Source of the DNA: Candidatus Poribacteria bacterium
GTDB lineage: Bacteria; Poribacteria; WGA-4E; WGA-3G
Direction: 5' to 3'
Assembly: GCA_958295945.1 (NCBI GenBank)
Contig: OY282386.1
Span: 4,458,204 to 4,522,203 of the forward strand
DNA length: 64,000 nucleotides
Shown in pieces: positions 1 through 9,029 of this stretch (position 1 is the first letter of the stretch; each line of letters starts with the position of its first letter). A program made the translations under genes and the position numbers. Below the pieces are notes generated by a model. It saw nothing but the letters and a program-made list of their open reading frames with translations, was not told where the DNA came from and searched no databases.

Positions 1-821
1 CATTCACAGCAATTGCAGCAGATGCCACTGCCACTGTCTGGAATCCAGCAGGACTTGGTTCAGCGGCGGATCTTAGCCTCAATTTCTCTACTCAGAGGCT
101 ATCACTTGATAGAAGTCATAATTTTATCGCAATTACAAAAACACTCGGTAATGCTGGTGCTGTCGGTCTAGCTGCTACTAATTTTGGTGTATCGGATTAT
201 AGTCTATATGATGCATCAGGGGAATATGGTGGAAAAGCCGATTACAGTACAAATGCTTATTCACTTTCCTACGGAATTGCTTTCGGACATTTCAATGTCG
301 GTCTAACTGGTAGAATGCTATCGGACAATTTCGGTGTAGACTCAGTTGAAAACCAAAGCGGTTTTGGAGGCGTTGATATAGGTTTGATGGGACATGCATT
401 ACATATAGATGTTGAAGAAATGCAAGTTCCTACTTTCCATTATGGAATAGTTGCTAAATATCTCGGTGCTTCTGTTGGTGAAGGAACTGTGCCAATGGTG
501 GTAAATGTTGGCGTTGCTTATGACCTTTATATGGGTAATGTCGTTACTTTCTCAGCTGATATTGAGCAAGAATTCGTCAATCTTGATGACAGCGCATTTA
601 GCATGCGTGGCGGTGTAGAATATCGGTTGATGAATATCAGATCAACAGAATTCGCACTACGCGCTGGTATGAGAGCGTCACGAGATGTACAAAACCTTTA
701 CGGCGGATTCGGTGTGAATGTTGCTGGACTTCAAGTTGACTATGCTATCCAAGATGGTATGTCAAGTGGAATTAATGGCGATGGAAGCACACATTATGTT
801 TCTGTTTCCTATACATATTAG
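1..821 (+). CDS. PorV/FadL-like outer-membrane beta-barrel protein (5' truncated by window edge)
   Basis: The reading frame is open from base 3, so the true start lies before the window. The visible N-terminal part has the pattern ATATVWNPAGL, typical of the PorV/PorQ/UPF0164 and FadL-like barrels, where it follows the signal peptide closely. The remainder alternates hydrophobic and polar residues, rich in Gly, Asn and aromatics, and ends in an aromatic-terminated strand (VSVSYTY), as expected for an outer-membrane barrel. An internal ATG at 315 is not the start, because the homologous-looking frame continues well upstream. It sits 20 bp before the LysM gene and was probably co-transcribed with it. 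Substrate or partner cannot be told; PorV relatives serve type IX secretion, but no other T9SS gene is visible. Confidence 0.7.
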   Translation, partial: FTAIAADATATVWNPAGLGSAADLSLNFSTQRLSLDRSHNFIAITKTLGNAGAVGLAATNFGVSDYSLYDASGEYGGKADYSTNAYSLSYGIAFGHFNVGLTGRMLSDNFGVDSVENQSGFGGVDIGLMGHALHIDVEEMQVPTFHYGIVAKYLGASVGEGTVPMVVNVGVAYDLYMGNVVTFSADIEQEFVNLDDSAFSMRGGVEYRLMNIRSTEFALRAGMRASRDVQNLYGGFGVNVAGLQVDYAIQDGMSSGINGDGSTHYVSVSYTY

Positions 822-841
822 CACCTAAGAGGAGATAACTT

Positions 842-1708
842 ATGAATATGATAAAATCCACGCTAAAATTAACCTTGATTCTCTATCTCTGTGTAGCACT
901 CAGTGGCGTGTATATCTTATCCGCTACTGCACGAATTACACCGAAAGAAGGAGGCGAGGATACCAAACTGATCACTATTGTAAAAGGTGATACACTTTGG
1001 GATCTCTGTCAAGAACATTTGAAGGATCCATTGCGGTGGCGTGAGTTGAGTAAGTATAATGACTTCACAAATCCTGACCTAATTTATCCAGGTGAACATC
1101 TTCGGATTCCTGTAGCTATGATGAATGATATAAAGGAAGAAGTAGATGATAAAACTAAAGATTTTGAACTTAATCAACGGGCGTTAGAGGCGGAAGCTAA
1201 AGCCCTTCAGGAAAAATTAGATGCCTCACAAAAACGGCTTGAGGAATTTAAGAAGGATCTTGAGAAAGCAACCAAAAAAGCGGAAGCACTTGAAAAAGAA
1301 CTGAAGTCACAAGAAAAGTTAATCAAAGATGCAGTGAACAAATCTGCAGATAATGTGAATTCAGTTGTGAAAAAAGAAATCGCCGCCGCTCAAGAGGAGA
1401 TCCTGAAGAAAATTACACAGACTAATCGACGCATTAATGCGGTAGAAAAGTCTATTACTGAACATAAGACTGCAGTGGAAGCAATCGGAAAACAATTGAC
1501 ATCAGTTAATCAGAACATTGAGTCAATGTTAAAACAGATTGAGATGAACCATCAAGCTCTCAAGGAAATTAAAATGGCTATTGATGATGCAGAAGGTGTT
1601 CATGAAAATCTTTCTTCATCTAAGAGAGCAATTGTGTTTATTTCTACAGTCGCAGTTGGAATCGGTTGGTTCGTTATCAACACCATCGGTGGACGTAGTG
1701 GTGAGTAA
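842..1708 (+). CDS. LysM-domain coiled-coil envelope protein
   Basis: A 288-residue protein with an N-terminal hydrophobic segment (about residues 8-29, signal anchor or signal peptide). One LysM module follows at about 44-91, with the typical GDTLWDL start and the Leu-Tyr-Pro-Gly end (LIYPGEHLRIP), implying peptidoglycan binding. Residues 95-250 are a long charged coiled coil rich in Lys/Glu. A C-terminal hydrophobic helix (about 263-281) could anchor it in a membrane. The start has a good ribosome site (AGAGGAG) just upstream. It follows the barrel gene by 20 bp and is followed by a strong hairpin, so the two probably form one transcription unit linking outer membrane and cell wall. Function beyond peptidoglycan contact is inference. 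Confidence 0.8.
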   Translation: MNMIKSTLKLTLILYLCVALSGVYILSATARITPKEGGEDTKLITIVKGDTLWDLCQEHLKDPLRWRELSKYNDFTNPDLIYPGEHLRIPVAMMNDIKEEVDDKTKDFELNQRALEAEAKALQEKLDASQKRLEEFKKDLEKATKKAEALEKELKSQEKLIKDAVNKSADNVNSVVKKEIAAAQEEILKKITQTNRRINAVEKSITEHKTAVEAIGKQLTSVNQNIESMLKQIEMNHQALKEIKMAIDDAEGVHENLSSSKRAIVFISTVAVGIGWFVINTIGGRSGE

Positions 1709-1750
1709 GTTCAACTTATATCACTAGGACTGATCTATCTTACATAATAT

Positions 1751-1790
1751 AAACAAGTGGTGATGTGTGCAAACACATCACCACTTGTTT
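1751..1790. terminator. Perfect 18-bp stem hairpin, probable terminator
   Basis: Bases 1751-1768 are exactly the reverse complement of 1773-1790, with a 4-base loop (GCAA). The hairpin lies 42 bp after the LysM stop codon. The arms end in A and T runs, so it could act in either direction, although the downstream T-tract is short. Confidence 0.75.
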
Positions 1791-1794
1791 ATTA

Positions 1795-2339
1795 CAATGC
1801 CAAGTGAAGAACTGTGAGATATGTGAAACTCTTATACCAAAATCTGTCCTTATTTGCACACGGTAGGGAACGTAGGGGCTGGATTACCCAGCCCGTACAA
1901 AGGAGTTGTGTGAGATCCCATCTTGAAGTGTCCAGATATTTTTGGATTCTACTATAGTTTTCCGATTTTCTTGTGTTTCTATCACAAATGCTAAATGGCC
2001 GAAGCCGGTAGGCAAAGATTGCCAAAAGGTATTCAAACCGTTGATTCGGCACTTTCCGAACCTACCGCCTTGGGTGTAAACTTTCAATAAATCTCTATTT
2101 TGGAATATTCTTAAAACTAAATAACTATACTGGATTAAAATTTTCTCTTGCCAATAAAAAAATATAATGATATAATTGTAGGAGTGATCACCGCATCTCG
2201 ATAGACCTTAGGTACAATCGTGAATCGGAGTTCACTCCTACATATCAAATCTGTCAAAGTAATTCTAAAATCTACTATAATATATTCAAAATACAATGTT
2301 GAGCCATACAATTTGGGATATACAGAAAGGAGAAAATTG
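1795..2339. other. Intergenic region with a short palindrome and repeat-like sequence
   Basis: No convincing gene. Bases 1870-1899 contain a palindrome (GGGCTGGATTACCCAGCCC) flanked by GTAG and GTAC, one of a set of variable-stem palindromes seen elsewhere in the window. Bases 2080-2125 resemble 10300-10350 (TAAACT..TCAATAAATC.. then AAAACTAAATA), suggesting a decayed dispersed repeat. The last 100 bases hold the leader of the WD40-caspase gene, with an AAGGAG ribosome site at about 2326-2331. Confidence 0.5.
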
Positions 2340-5300
2340 ATGAAATTTCGGAGGATTTTGCTATTCACTATTGTATTGTTCATGATTTGCTTTACACTTA
2401 GGGTAAAGGTGGCTAAAGGAGAAACAGCTTTTATTTTACAGTCACCTTGGCTAAATGTTACATCTGGTATGATCTTGCCTGATGATGGTTTTATCGGATT
2501 GACTGCGGAAAGTGAAACTGATTGCGCTCTTGTGTTAGGAACAAAGGGTAAAGCAGTAGATATGTTAACTACACATACATTTAGTGCTACTGCACTGTCT
2601 GCCGGTGACAATAATAATAAGAAACTTGCTTTAGGGAGTTTGGATGGTTCAATCATTCTACGTAATGCTTCTGAGGTATTGGCACTGAAGAAGATAACAA
2701 ATGACCATTACTTGCAATTACCACCGGAAAAACCGGTGACGGCTGTTGCTTTCTCACCAGATGAACAAACTCTCGCTTCAGGAACAGAAGATGGTACCAT
2801 CGCAGTATGGGATACTGAGTCAAGAGAACTGCTCTTTTTGCTATCTGGCATCCAGAAAAATGACGTTACCACCGTGAGTTTTTCTCCTGATGGGATGTAT
2901 CTTGCTTCGGGAGCGATGGATGGCAGTGTTATATTATGGAATTTATGGAATGTACCTAAACCAAGAGAAGTACTTTCATTAAATAGACATAATGGATCGG
3001 TGAATACTATTGCATTTTCTCCAAACAGTCAAACGCTTGCTACCGGTGCAGAAGATAAATTGATCAATCTATGGAAGATACCAGAAAAATCAGAACCCAC
3101 AGTATTAGAAGGACATGCTGGAGCAGTGAAAGCTATATCCTTTTCTCCAGATGGGATACATCTCGCATCTGGCGGGTCATTTGGCGAGGTGTTACTATGG
3201 GATATACCAAACAATACAAAAATCGAACCCCGGACACGTTACTTCAAAGTAACGACTTTGGAAATTAAGGAGCGCGCACATGAGAAGGATATTGTTGCTA
3301 TCACCTTTTCTGAGAATGGAAACAAACTTATATCTATTTGCCAGGAGAAACATGCAGAATGGTCTCTTAAAGAAATAAAGATTAATCCTGAACCCAGTGA
3401 GTTATTTTTTGCGGAAAAACCCAAACCCCTCATTGAAAAACGACGAGAACAAGATGAAATAGCACCTATTGTTGATAACGTCGTATATGAAGATGAAGTT
3501 GATTCGGAAACAGCAGGGACGATTGTCAGTGGACGAGTCACTGATTTGAACGAAATACGAAGTTTCACTGTTAATGGGGAAAACGTGAAGATATCTGAGA
3601 ACGGTGAATTCGAAACTTCTGTCAATCTTGAAGTCGGGAAAAATGAGATACCTATTGTCGCAATAGATAGTAATGATAATAGAAATGATGAAATCATATT
3701 ATCCATCAACCGTAAACCGAAACCAGATACAGAATTACCTGTGATAACCATTGAAGGAATTGCAGTCGGTGAACAACGAGATGTTGAGCCAAGCGTGGAT
3801 ACCTTTCTTGTTAAAGGGAAAGCCACCGATGATAGCGGGATAAATACTGTAAAAGTCAATAACGAAGACGTGTATGAATCTAAAGAAACAGAAACAGAAA
3901 AAATTGTTGAATTCAACAGACCTGTTTCACTTCAAGTTGGTAATAATCCAATTACTATTATTGCAATTGATAATCACGGTAATAAAAGCGAAAAAAAGTT
4001 GACGATTAATCGTTTATCACAGAGACCTATAGTACAACCGATTGATATCAATGGGGTGAAATCAGAACCGAATAGAAAACAGACCAACGGAGATTACAAA
4101 ATTCAGATTTTATCGCCAATCAAAGATGAAGATAATATAATTAAATCAGCAGACAATCCGATTTTTGTCTTATTTAAAGTGTTTCCTTCAAATAACATTG
4201 ATGTCAATGTTCAGATCCGATATGCTGATCGTAACCTTGATTTCCCGTGTGTTGTAGAGCATCAGGGAGGAGAATTGTTTAGAGCTACAATCACTCTTAC
4301 CACTGATCAAAGCACAATGAAAATTAACGTGGAATCAGAAGGTCAAACTGTTGCAACTGAACAGTATACCATCATACGCCAAAGCAATAAAACATTGCCA
4401 TTTGATCCACTTCCTACAGATAGACTGAAACCAATAAAGATCGTTTCCCTTCGTATTCAGAACGTTAAGCTTGATGAGTCTAAAAGTGATTCTAAAGGAA
4501 TTAGAGAAACAGAACCTGATGGAGAAAAAGAACCTCCTGGGATTGAAGTCCATTTTTCTGATAGCGGGGATATTCCAAAGATTGCAGTTACAACTTCCTC
4601 TATTAGTGGGCAAATTGATATTTTTGGTAAAACAGAAGGTCCAGGTGGAGGTACAATAAAATACAGTATCAATAATGATAACAGAATTATTGTAAATGAA
4701 TATGGCAAATATGGCACAGAAGAGCATGAATTCCAACTCACAAGAGAGCAAAACCAACAGGTTGTCCTTGATTATGGAGAGAATACGTTGACATTCTATG
4801 CAGTTCCTCCAGAAGGGAACCAAGCAGACCATAAACGAGAATTAATTATCAACCGTGTGCATGAGCGCGAGGGTAAAGATTATGCACTCTTAATTGCGGT
4901 TGAAGATTATTCCGATCCTAGGAAGTCATCTGATGCTTCAATTGATAATGCAGAATGGGATCCACTTGATGCTCCAATTGATGATGCAGAAGCTCTCAAG
5001 GAAATTTTGGAATCTGAATACGGGTTTGAAATATATCCTAAGGGAGAAGTTGTCCAAAATCCAACGAAATCTGAAATCAATCAAATTCTTAGGCACTTGG
5101 CAAAGGTCGATTTTCCAAACGAAGATGATCAACTTATAATCTTTTTGGCAGGACATGGATATGCACAGAAATTAAATGATGAAACATTTATGGGGTACTT
5201 CCTACCAAAACCAGAAGAAAAAAGTATACCAAAACCTAATTCTGAAGATGAAGCTCGAAAATTTGAAAAACAGGAAGATGATCTTATAGAATTATCTATC

Positions 5301-5738
5301 AGCCATCTTGAATTACGCTACAAGATCGATGGTATAAAGTGTCAAAACATTTTAGTAATCATGGATACCTGTTATAGTGGGGTATTTAGTAACGAAGTCG
5401 TAGGTGAGAGAGGTTTCCAACGCCCCTTAAAAGACAAAGGCATCCAGGATAAGTTGACTAAGAGAACGCGTCAGTACTTAACATCTGGATCAATCGAGAC
5501 AGTATTAGACAAACAACCTGGTGAGAAACATTCACCATTTGCATTACAATTGCTTAAGGCTTTGAAAGAAGGTGATGAAAATAAAGATTCGATTGTAACT
5601 TTCAACGAACTTCAAGGCTATTTCTTACCAAGTGAGTTCTCTAAATCAACAAAATCCAATCAAACACCTCGGGCAGGAACGTTTAGTGACAACCATGAAT
5701 TGGGCAGTGAATTTTTGTTATGGAAACGGAAACCGTAG
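2340..5738 (+). CDS. Secreted WD40-repeat / Ig-like / caspase-family (peptidase C14) protein
   Basis: The ATG at 2340 is chosen over an upstream in-frame ATG at 2220 because AAGGAG precedes it and a signal peptide (about residues 5-25, MKFRRILLFTIVLFMICFTL) begins there. Length is 1132 residues. Residues about 75-300 hold four to five WD40 blades (VTAVAFSPD, VTTVSFSPDG, VNTIAFSPN, VKAISFSPDG, each followed by LASG..DG....W). Residues about 370-600 contain two bacterial Ig-like modules (VSGRVTDLNEI, VKGKATDDSGI), and more beta-rich sequence follows. The C-terminal ~290 residues are a caspase-like domain starting at GKDYALLIAVEDY. It has the catalytic His939 in FLAGHGYA and Cys1011 in IMDTCYSGVF, so the dyad is intact. 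As a secreted caspase relative it would act outside the cytoplasm, probably cleaving after basic residues as prokaryotic metacaspases and orthocaspases do. The WD40/Ig part probably gives protein binding. Function is unknown. Confidence 0.85.
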   Translation: MKFRRILLFTIVLFMICFTLRVKVAKGETAFILQSPWLNVTSGMILPDDGFIGLTAESETDCALVLGTKGKAVDMLTTHTFSATALSAGDNNNKKLALGSLDGSIILRNASEVLALKKITNDHYLQLPPEKPVTAVAFSPDEQTLASGTEDGTIAVWDTESRELLFLLSGIQKNDVTTVSFSPDGMYLASGAMDGSVILWNLWNVPKPREVLSLNRHNGSVNTIAFSPNSQTLATGAEDKLINLWKIPEKSEPTVLEGHAGAVKAISFSPDGIHLASGGSFGEVLLWDIPNNTKIEPRTRYFKVTTLEIKERAHEKDIVAITFSENGNKLISICQEKHAEWSLKEIKINPEPSELFFAEKPKPLIEKRREQDEIAPIVDNVVYEDEVDSETAGTIVSGRVTDLNEIRSFTVNGENVKISENGEFETSVNLEVGKNEIPIVAIDSNDNRNDEIILSINRKPKPDTELPVITIEGIAVGEQRDVEPSVDTFLVKGKATDDSGINTVKVNNEDVYESKETETEKIVEFNRPVSLQVGNNPITIIAIDNHGNKSEKKLTINRLSQRPIVQPIDINGVKSEPNRKQTNGDYKIQILSPIKDEDNIIKSADNPIFVLFKVFPSNNIDVNVQIRYADRNLDFPCVVEHQGGELFRATITLTTDQSTMKINVESEGQTVATEQYTIIRQSNKTLPFDPLPTDRLKPIKIVSLRIQNVKLDESKSDSKGIRETEPDGEKEPPGIEVHFSDSGDIPKIAVTTSSISGQIDIFGKTEGPGGGTIKYSINNDNRIIVNEYGKYGTEEHEFQLTREQNQQVVLDYGENTLTFYAVPPEGNQADHKRELIINRVHEREGKDYALLIAVEDYSDPRKSSDASIDNAEWDPLDAPIDDAEALKEILESEYGFEIYPKGEVVQNPTKSEINQILRHLAKVDFPNEDDQLIIFLAGHGYAQKLNDETFMGYFLPKPEEKSIPKPNSEDEARKFEKQEDDLIELSISHLELRYKIDGIKCQNILVIMDTCYSGVFSNEVVGERGFQRPLKDKGIQDKLTKRTRQYLTSGSIETVLDKQPGEKHSPFALQLLKALKEGDENKDSIVTFNELQGYFLPSEFSKSTKSNQTPRAGTFSDNHELGSEFLLWKRKP

Positions 5739-6087
5739 TTACCTAAGTACACAGTTTTATATATCAATGAATCACTGTGAGGTATTTCTCTTATGTAAGA
5801 ATATGATTAAAAACACAAGGATATATTTAAATAATCTAATAATCTACATCTGCAAGTATCAATCTTATAATATCTGTATCAATTTGACTGAATTTCGTAA
5901 ACATCTATATAGAAGGCAACTACTAGCTAAGAAAACAATGTGTGCATGGGCACACATATACCAAGTATGTGTTGATAGAGAGGATTCAACCTAAAGGTTG
6001 TCCCCCTATTCACCACATACATTTATGGCAAAGTCTCATTTAACTTGCGAATTGAGATTTTCATACAATATAAGGAGCAATTTACTC
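5739..6087. other. Intergenic leader, no gene seen
   Basis: A 348-bp AT-rich gap. It holds a short palindrome (AACCTAAAGGTT, 5989-6000) after a GTGTGCATGGGCACACAT hairpin (5940-5957), and ends with AAGGAG (6072-6077) serving the next gene. Frames running across it have no ribosome site or recognisable protein sequence. Confidence 0.5.
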
Positions 6088-7341
6088 ATGCGTCAAATAT
6101 CAGTTTATATTCTGATCCTTTTCTTATTATCCGTTTTTTCTGTCCCGGTCTTCACACAAACATCTTCAACATCACGATACTTTCAAAATATTTCTGTCGA
6201 TGTTGGATCTCGACTTGATCTAAACCCTAAATTAAACGAGGCGAAAACAGAACTTGCCAGGAACCTCTTTAACGGTGTCAACTCTATATTTAACTCTGAT
6301 GATATGCAAGTTGATCCTGAGTTACAACGCGCAAGACAGGACTATAGTCCTGCATTGATGGGTTTAAAAAACCAAACCGATACAGCCATAAGAGTTATTA
6401 GAGGGGATGGCGGAGAACTAACTGAAGATAATCTGCACCTCCTAAAGTACATTGACACACAATTGGAGTCAGATACACAGGGAAGTGTTAAAATCAATAA
6501 ACAAAAACTTCAGGTGTATATATCAGAGGAAACTGATAAGTTGAAAAAAGAGTTAAAACCCCTTATTGATAGTGCCCGAGAAAGAGAAGTATCAAACCCA
6601 TCACAGGCAGTAAAGTACTATCAAATGACATATCCTATATATGATGCCTTGAACAAAGTTGTGCTCCTACAGCATGTGGTAGATCCTAATCGAAATCATG
6701 CAGTTATAAGAGAAGAATTGATACAAAATATTACACGGGCAAGTGGAGAGTTGCAGATGTCATATAGGGAAGTAACCCAAAAAGTTGCTAAACTTGAACG
6801 CAATAATGTTCCTATAAAGGATGAATCCGACAATGTTGTTAAAACACTTGCAGCTGCTATTGCCCATCAACTAAGTATACAACGTCCCAATCCACCATCT
6901 GGAAAAGTTCAGATAGATCTTTTCACATTTGAAGATAATTATTCTATTCCCAGTCCGATATCCTATGAACTGGCAGAAGCTCTGATGAATGAACTTCCTG
7001 ATTGGAAATTCGATCCATTAAATCAACGTGGTTTCCAACGCATACCGATGAAAATTAACGGAGAGATTTGGATGACTGATGATGATCAGATTGACTTCAG
7101 AGTGACTCTGAACAAGGGAGATACAGGTGATCAAATGGGTTCTGCTTATGTGTCAACAACTCAAGGAAAGATGCGTGGCATGCAGATCATACCTGCCAAT
7201 CTTAAACAAACCCGTTCGCATCTTGCAGTTTTTGAAGATAAACTACCAATACAAGAAGCCTTAACCACTAATAGTTTAGTGGTTGATCTTGCTACAGACC
7301 AGGGGCTGACATGGCATCCTACAAACAAGGTGAAACAATGA
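6088..7341 (+). CDS. Secreted protein, N-terminal part of a probable frameshifted DUF4384-type protein
   Basis: The ATG at 6088 is favoured by AAGGAG 10 bp upstream and by the signal peptide that starts there (MRQISVYILILFLLSVFSVP, cleavage near residue 24). The 417-residue product is mostly helical from 30 to 250. A mixed alpha/beta part (about 275-410: QIDLFTFEDN, LAEALMNELPDWKF, IWMTDDDQIDFRVTL) resembles the curli/FlgO-type domains that often precede DUF4384. The last residues after TDQG (LTWHPTNKVKQ) look out of frame. The DUF4384-like module continues in the -1 frame from 7306 (see next entry). The G run at 7302-7305 is the likely slip or error site. It lies after the WD40-caspase; caspase and DUF4384 domains are frequently linked in bacteria, which fits a shared role. 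Confidence 0.7.
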   Translation: MRQISVYILILFLLSVFSVPVFTQTSSTSRYFQNISVDVGSRLDLNPKLNEAKTELARNLFNGVNSIFNSDDMQVDPELQRARQDYSPALMGLKNQTDTAIRVIRGDGGELTEDNLHLLKYIDTQLESDTQGSVKINKQKLQVYISEETDKLKKELKPLIDSAREREVSNPSQAVKYYQMTYPIYDALNKVVLLQHVVDPNRNHAVIREELIQNITRASGELQMSYREVTQKVAKLERNNVPIKDESDNVVKTLAAAIAHQLSIQRPNPPSGKVQIDLFTFEDNYSIPSPISYELAEALMNELPDWKFDPLNQRGFQRIPMKINGEIWMTDDDQIDFRVTLNKGDTGDQMGSAYVSTTQGKMRGMQIIPANLKQTRSHLAVFEDKLPIQEALTTNSLVVDLATDQGLTWHPTNKVKQ

Positions 7342-7670
7342 CGGTCTATTGTAAAGTAAACAAACCCGCTTTTGTCCGTTTACTCTATAAATTAGAAAAC
7401 GGAAAATATACTGTACTCTACGAGAACTTTGTGATTGGATCGGCAAGTGTTAATAGGCAAGTTGAAATTGACGAATTCGAGTGTACACCACCATTTGGGA
7501 CAGAAAGTTTGATTGTTCAGGCAAGTAAAGAGAGATTTTCACCGCTCAAAACTGTTGAAGTGGATGGGTATTATTTCTTAATGACACAAGATCCTACTCA
7601 GGTTGCTAAGCTTTTGCACACACCCGGATCGGCATTAAAGACACTAACAATCGTAACAATGCCAAAATAA
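7311..7670 (+). CDS. DUF4384-like C-terminal domain, shifted frame of the preceding gene
   Basis: 119 residues starting MASYKQGETMTVYCKVNKPA and containing FVRLLYKLENGKYTVLYEN and CTPPFGTESLIVQA. This is the layout of DUF4384: a Gly-Glu start, a beta strand ending in RLLY, then a C..P.G.E..... strand. The overlap with the upstream frame is 31 bp. The sense of the sequence runs smoothly from ...LATDQG into ADMASYKQGE if one G is added to the GGGG at 7302-7305. This is therefore most likely the C-terminus of one ~527-residue protein, broken by a real or sequencing indel. Independent initiation at ATG 7311 is possible because AGGGG sits 5 bp upstream. Confidence 0.65.
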   Translation: MASYKQGETMTVYCKVNKPAFVRLLYKLENGKYTVLYENFVIGSASVNRQVEIDEFECTPPFGTESLIVQASKERFSPLKTVEVDGYYFLMTQDPTQVAKLLHTPGSALKTLTIVTMPK

Positions 7671-7720
7671 CTGTTCGTTCTCTTTATATAGTTTTATAAC
7701 TCAAATTCATTGTCTGCAAT

Positions 7721-7757
7721 AAAAAAGGACACGACAAGTTATGTCGTGTCCTTTTTT
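7721..7757. terminator. Rho-independent terminator (bidirectional)
   Basis: Perfect 16-bp inverted repeat: 7721-7736 (AAAAAAGGACACGACA) pairs with 7742-7757, around the loop AGTTA. The ends are A6 and T6 runs. It lies between the converging plus-strand gene ending at 7670 and the minus-strand gene ending at 7780, so it can serve both. Confidence 0.9.
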
Positions 7758-7779
7758 AATTAGTTTATAACTATTTTTC

Positions 7780-8187
7780 TCATTGTCTTAAAAGATAGTA
7801 TGTTAAAGTATTAAGAACAGAACTTGCAAGACAACCGATCATGGTAGCTTGAAAACGCTGTTTCTTTACTTCGCGATTGTATGTTTCTGTATAAAATGCT
7901 ACATATTCCGCTGATTTTCCAACTAATTGAGAAACAGGGACTTGTGGTTTGTCAATGTATACATAAGCTACAGCACACACTCCGCAAAAAAAGCCACCAA
8001 TTCCCCAAGAGATAGTAGAAACATCTTGGCCTGCAGCACGACGTGCATCTGCATCTGCTCGCTGTCCGCCAGCCATTTGTTGTTGTTGTTGTTGTACTCC
8101 AGTTATTTGTTCTTGTGCCGCAACTGGATAAAGCAAAGCACTAGACAACATTAGCAATAGTGTAGAAAAAGCAATTGCTCTTTTCAT
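7780..8187 (-). CDS. Small exported protein with Gln-rich segment and two hydrophobic helices
   Basis: The start ATG at 8187 has a strong AAAGGAGG ribosome site; a further in-frame ATG upstream has none. The 135-residue product has a signal peptide (MKRAIAFSTLLLMLSSALLY). A Gln run (VQQQQQQMAGG) and a charged DADARRAAGQD stretch follow. Next come one hydrophobic segment (ISWGIGGFFCGVCAVAYVYI) and a C-terminal weakly hydrophobic helix. Similar layouts occur in small unannotated membrane proteins of uncultivated bacteria. No family is recognised. It converges on the terminator it shares with the upstream plus-strand gene. Confidence 0.65.
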   Translation of the reverse strand: MKRAIAFSTLLLMLSSALLYPVAAQEQITGVQQQQQQMAGGQRADADARRAAGQDVSTISWGIGGFFCGVCAVAYVYIDKPQVPVSQLVGKSAEYVAFYTETYNREVKKQRFQATMIGCLASSVLNTLTYYLLRQ

Positions 8188-8339
8188 TGTTCCTCCTTTT
8201 AGATTAGCGTCAATTTTCGATTTGAGGGTATAAACCAAATAATGATGCATCACATTCCCTCTAAACTGTGATGCATCAAGGTGTCTCTACAAGATTACCT
8301 AATTTATTTTTAATCTTCATAAGTTTGATAATAGACATG

Positions 8340-8361
8340 CAGGGCTTACGCATTTTCTCTT
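8340..8361. repeat. Solo end of the IS/MITE terminal repeat
   Basis: CAGGGCTTACGCATTTTCTCTT matches, with two differences, the right terminus (read inward) of the miniature element at 61542-61673. It also shares CAGG-CTTACGCATTTT with the end of the insertion sequence at 9030. No partner end is visible within several hundred bases, so it looks like a decayed or solo element end. Confidence 0.6.
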
Positions 8362-8411
8362 ACTGATGATAAACTTGTAATTTTCCTTGAATTGGCACTA
8401 AATAGACAATT

Positions 8412-8993
8412 CTACCGTTTCCTTCTTAATACCTGTGTGGTTTTCCCATCAGTACTCGTTAGGGTAAGTGTGTCTCCACTCAAATTCACATTCCACTTCT
8501 CAATTTTTTCGAAAAGTCGACCAGAGGTGACTGCCTCTGCAAAACCATCTTCTGTTATACCAGCTGATGTCCAGAAATCGGGTGGTTTCAGTTGGGCATT
8601 TAATGTCTCCAAGACAAGTTCCAACTCCATATCAGCACGTCTGAAGTGTCCACGTGCGGCCATCGCCACTTCTGGTAAGTAAGCAAGCCCACTTCCATCC
8701 TTTAATCTTGCTGTAATTTTTAATTCAAGCGTCCAGTTCCATATACCACTTGGAAAGAATATAAAGTCATTCTGAGCAATTTCTGTTTCTGTATCAACAT
8801 AATCCGCTTTAAGAGGAACAAAGTATTTCTCGACAGGTATACCCTCAATTGATACCATTTCCCATGAACCAGTTGTTATTAGTTGCGTTGGTGAAACCGT
8901 GTTTGTAATAGGATAAGGTTTCGCTGCACATCCAATAATAACAATATTTATACACAATAAAGCAATAATAGTAAACTTTCTTCTAATTTTCAT
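8412..8993 (-). CDS. Lipoprotein of unknown function
   Basis: The start at 8993 is set by GGAGGT five bases upstream. The 193-residue product begins with a type II signal peptide ending in the lipobox IVIIGC, so Cys is acylated and the protein is membrane-tethered. The mature part is beta-rich (TGSWEMVSIEG, WTLELKITARLKDGSG, DMELELVLETLN, WNVNLSGDTLTLTSTDGKTTQVLRR). It resembles small lipocalin-like or META-type domains that report a stabilising beta fold. No family can be named with confidence. The IS701-like insertion lies just upstream of its ribosome site (IS end at 9030), so its native promoter may have been displaced. Confidence 0.75.
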   Translation of the reverse strand: MKIRRKFTIIALLCINIVIIGCAAKPYPITNTVSPTQLITTGSWEMVSIEGIPVEKYFVPLKADYVDTETEIAQNDFIFFPSGIWNWTLELKITARLKDGSGLAYLPEVAMAARGHFRRADMELELVLETLNAQLKPPDFWTSAGITEDGFAEAVTSGRLFEKIEKWNVNLSGDTLTLTSTDGKTTQVLRRKR

Positions 8994-9029
8994 TGAATAC
9001 CTCCAAAAATATGATATGTAACACACTAA

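Noticed and set aside
5632-5994. 120-codon frame overlapping the end of the WD40-caspase gene
   Set aside because: It is in a different frame from the intact caspase end, with no ribosome site and low-complexity content.
7300-7341. Programmed -1 frameshift at the GGGG
   Set aside because: There is no X-XXY-YYZ slippery heptamer and no clear downstream pseudoknot; an indel is simpler, though not excluded.
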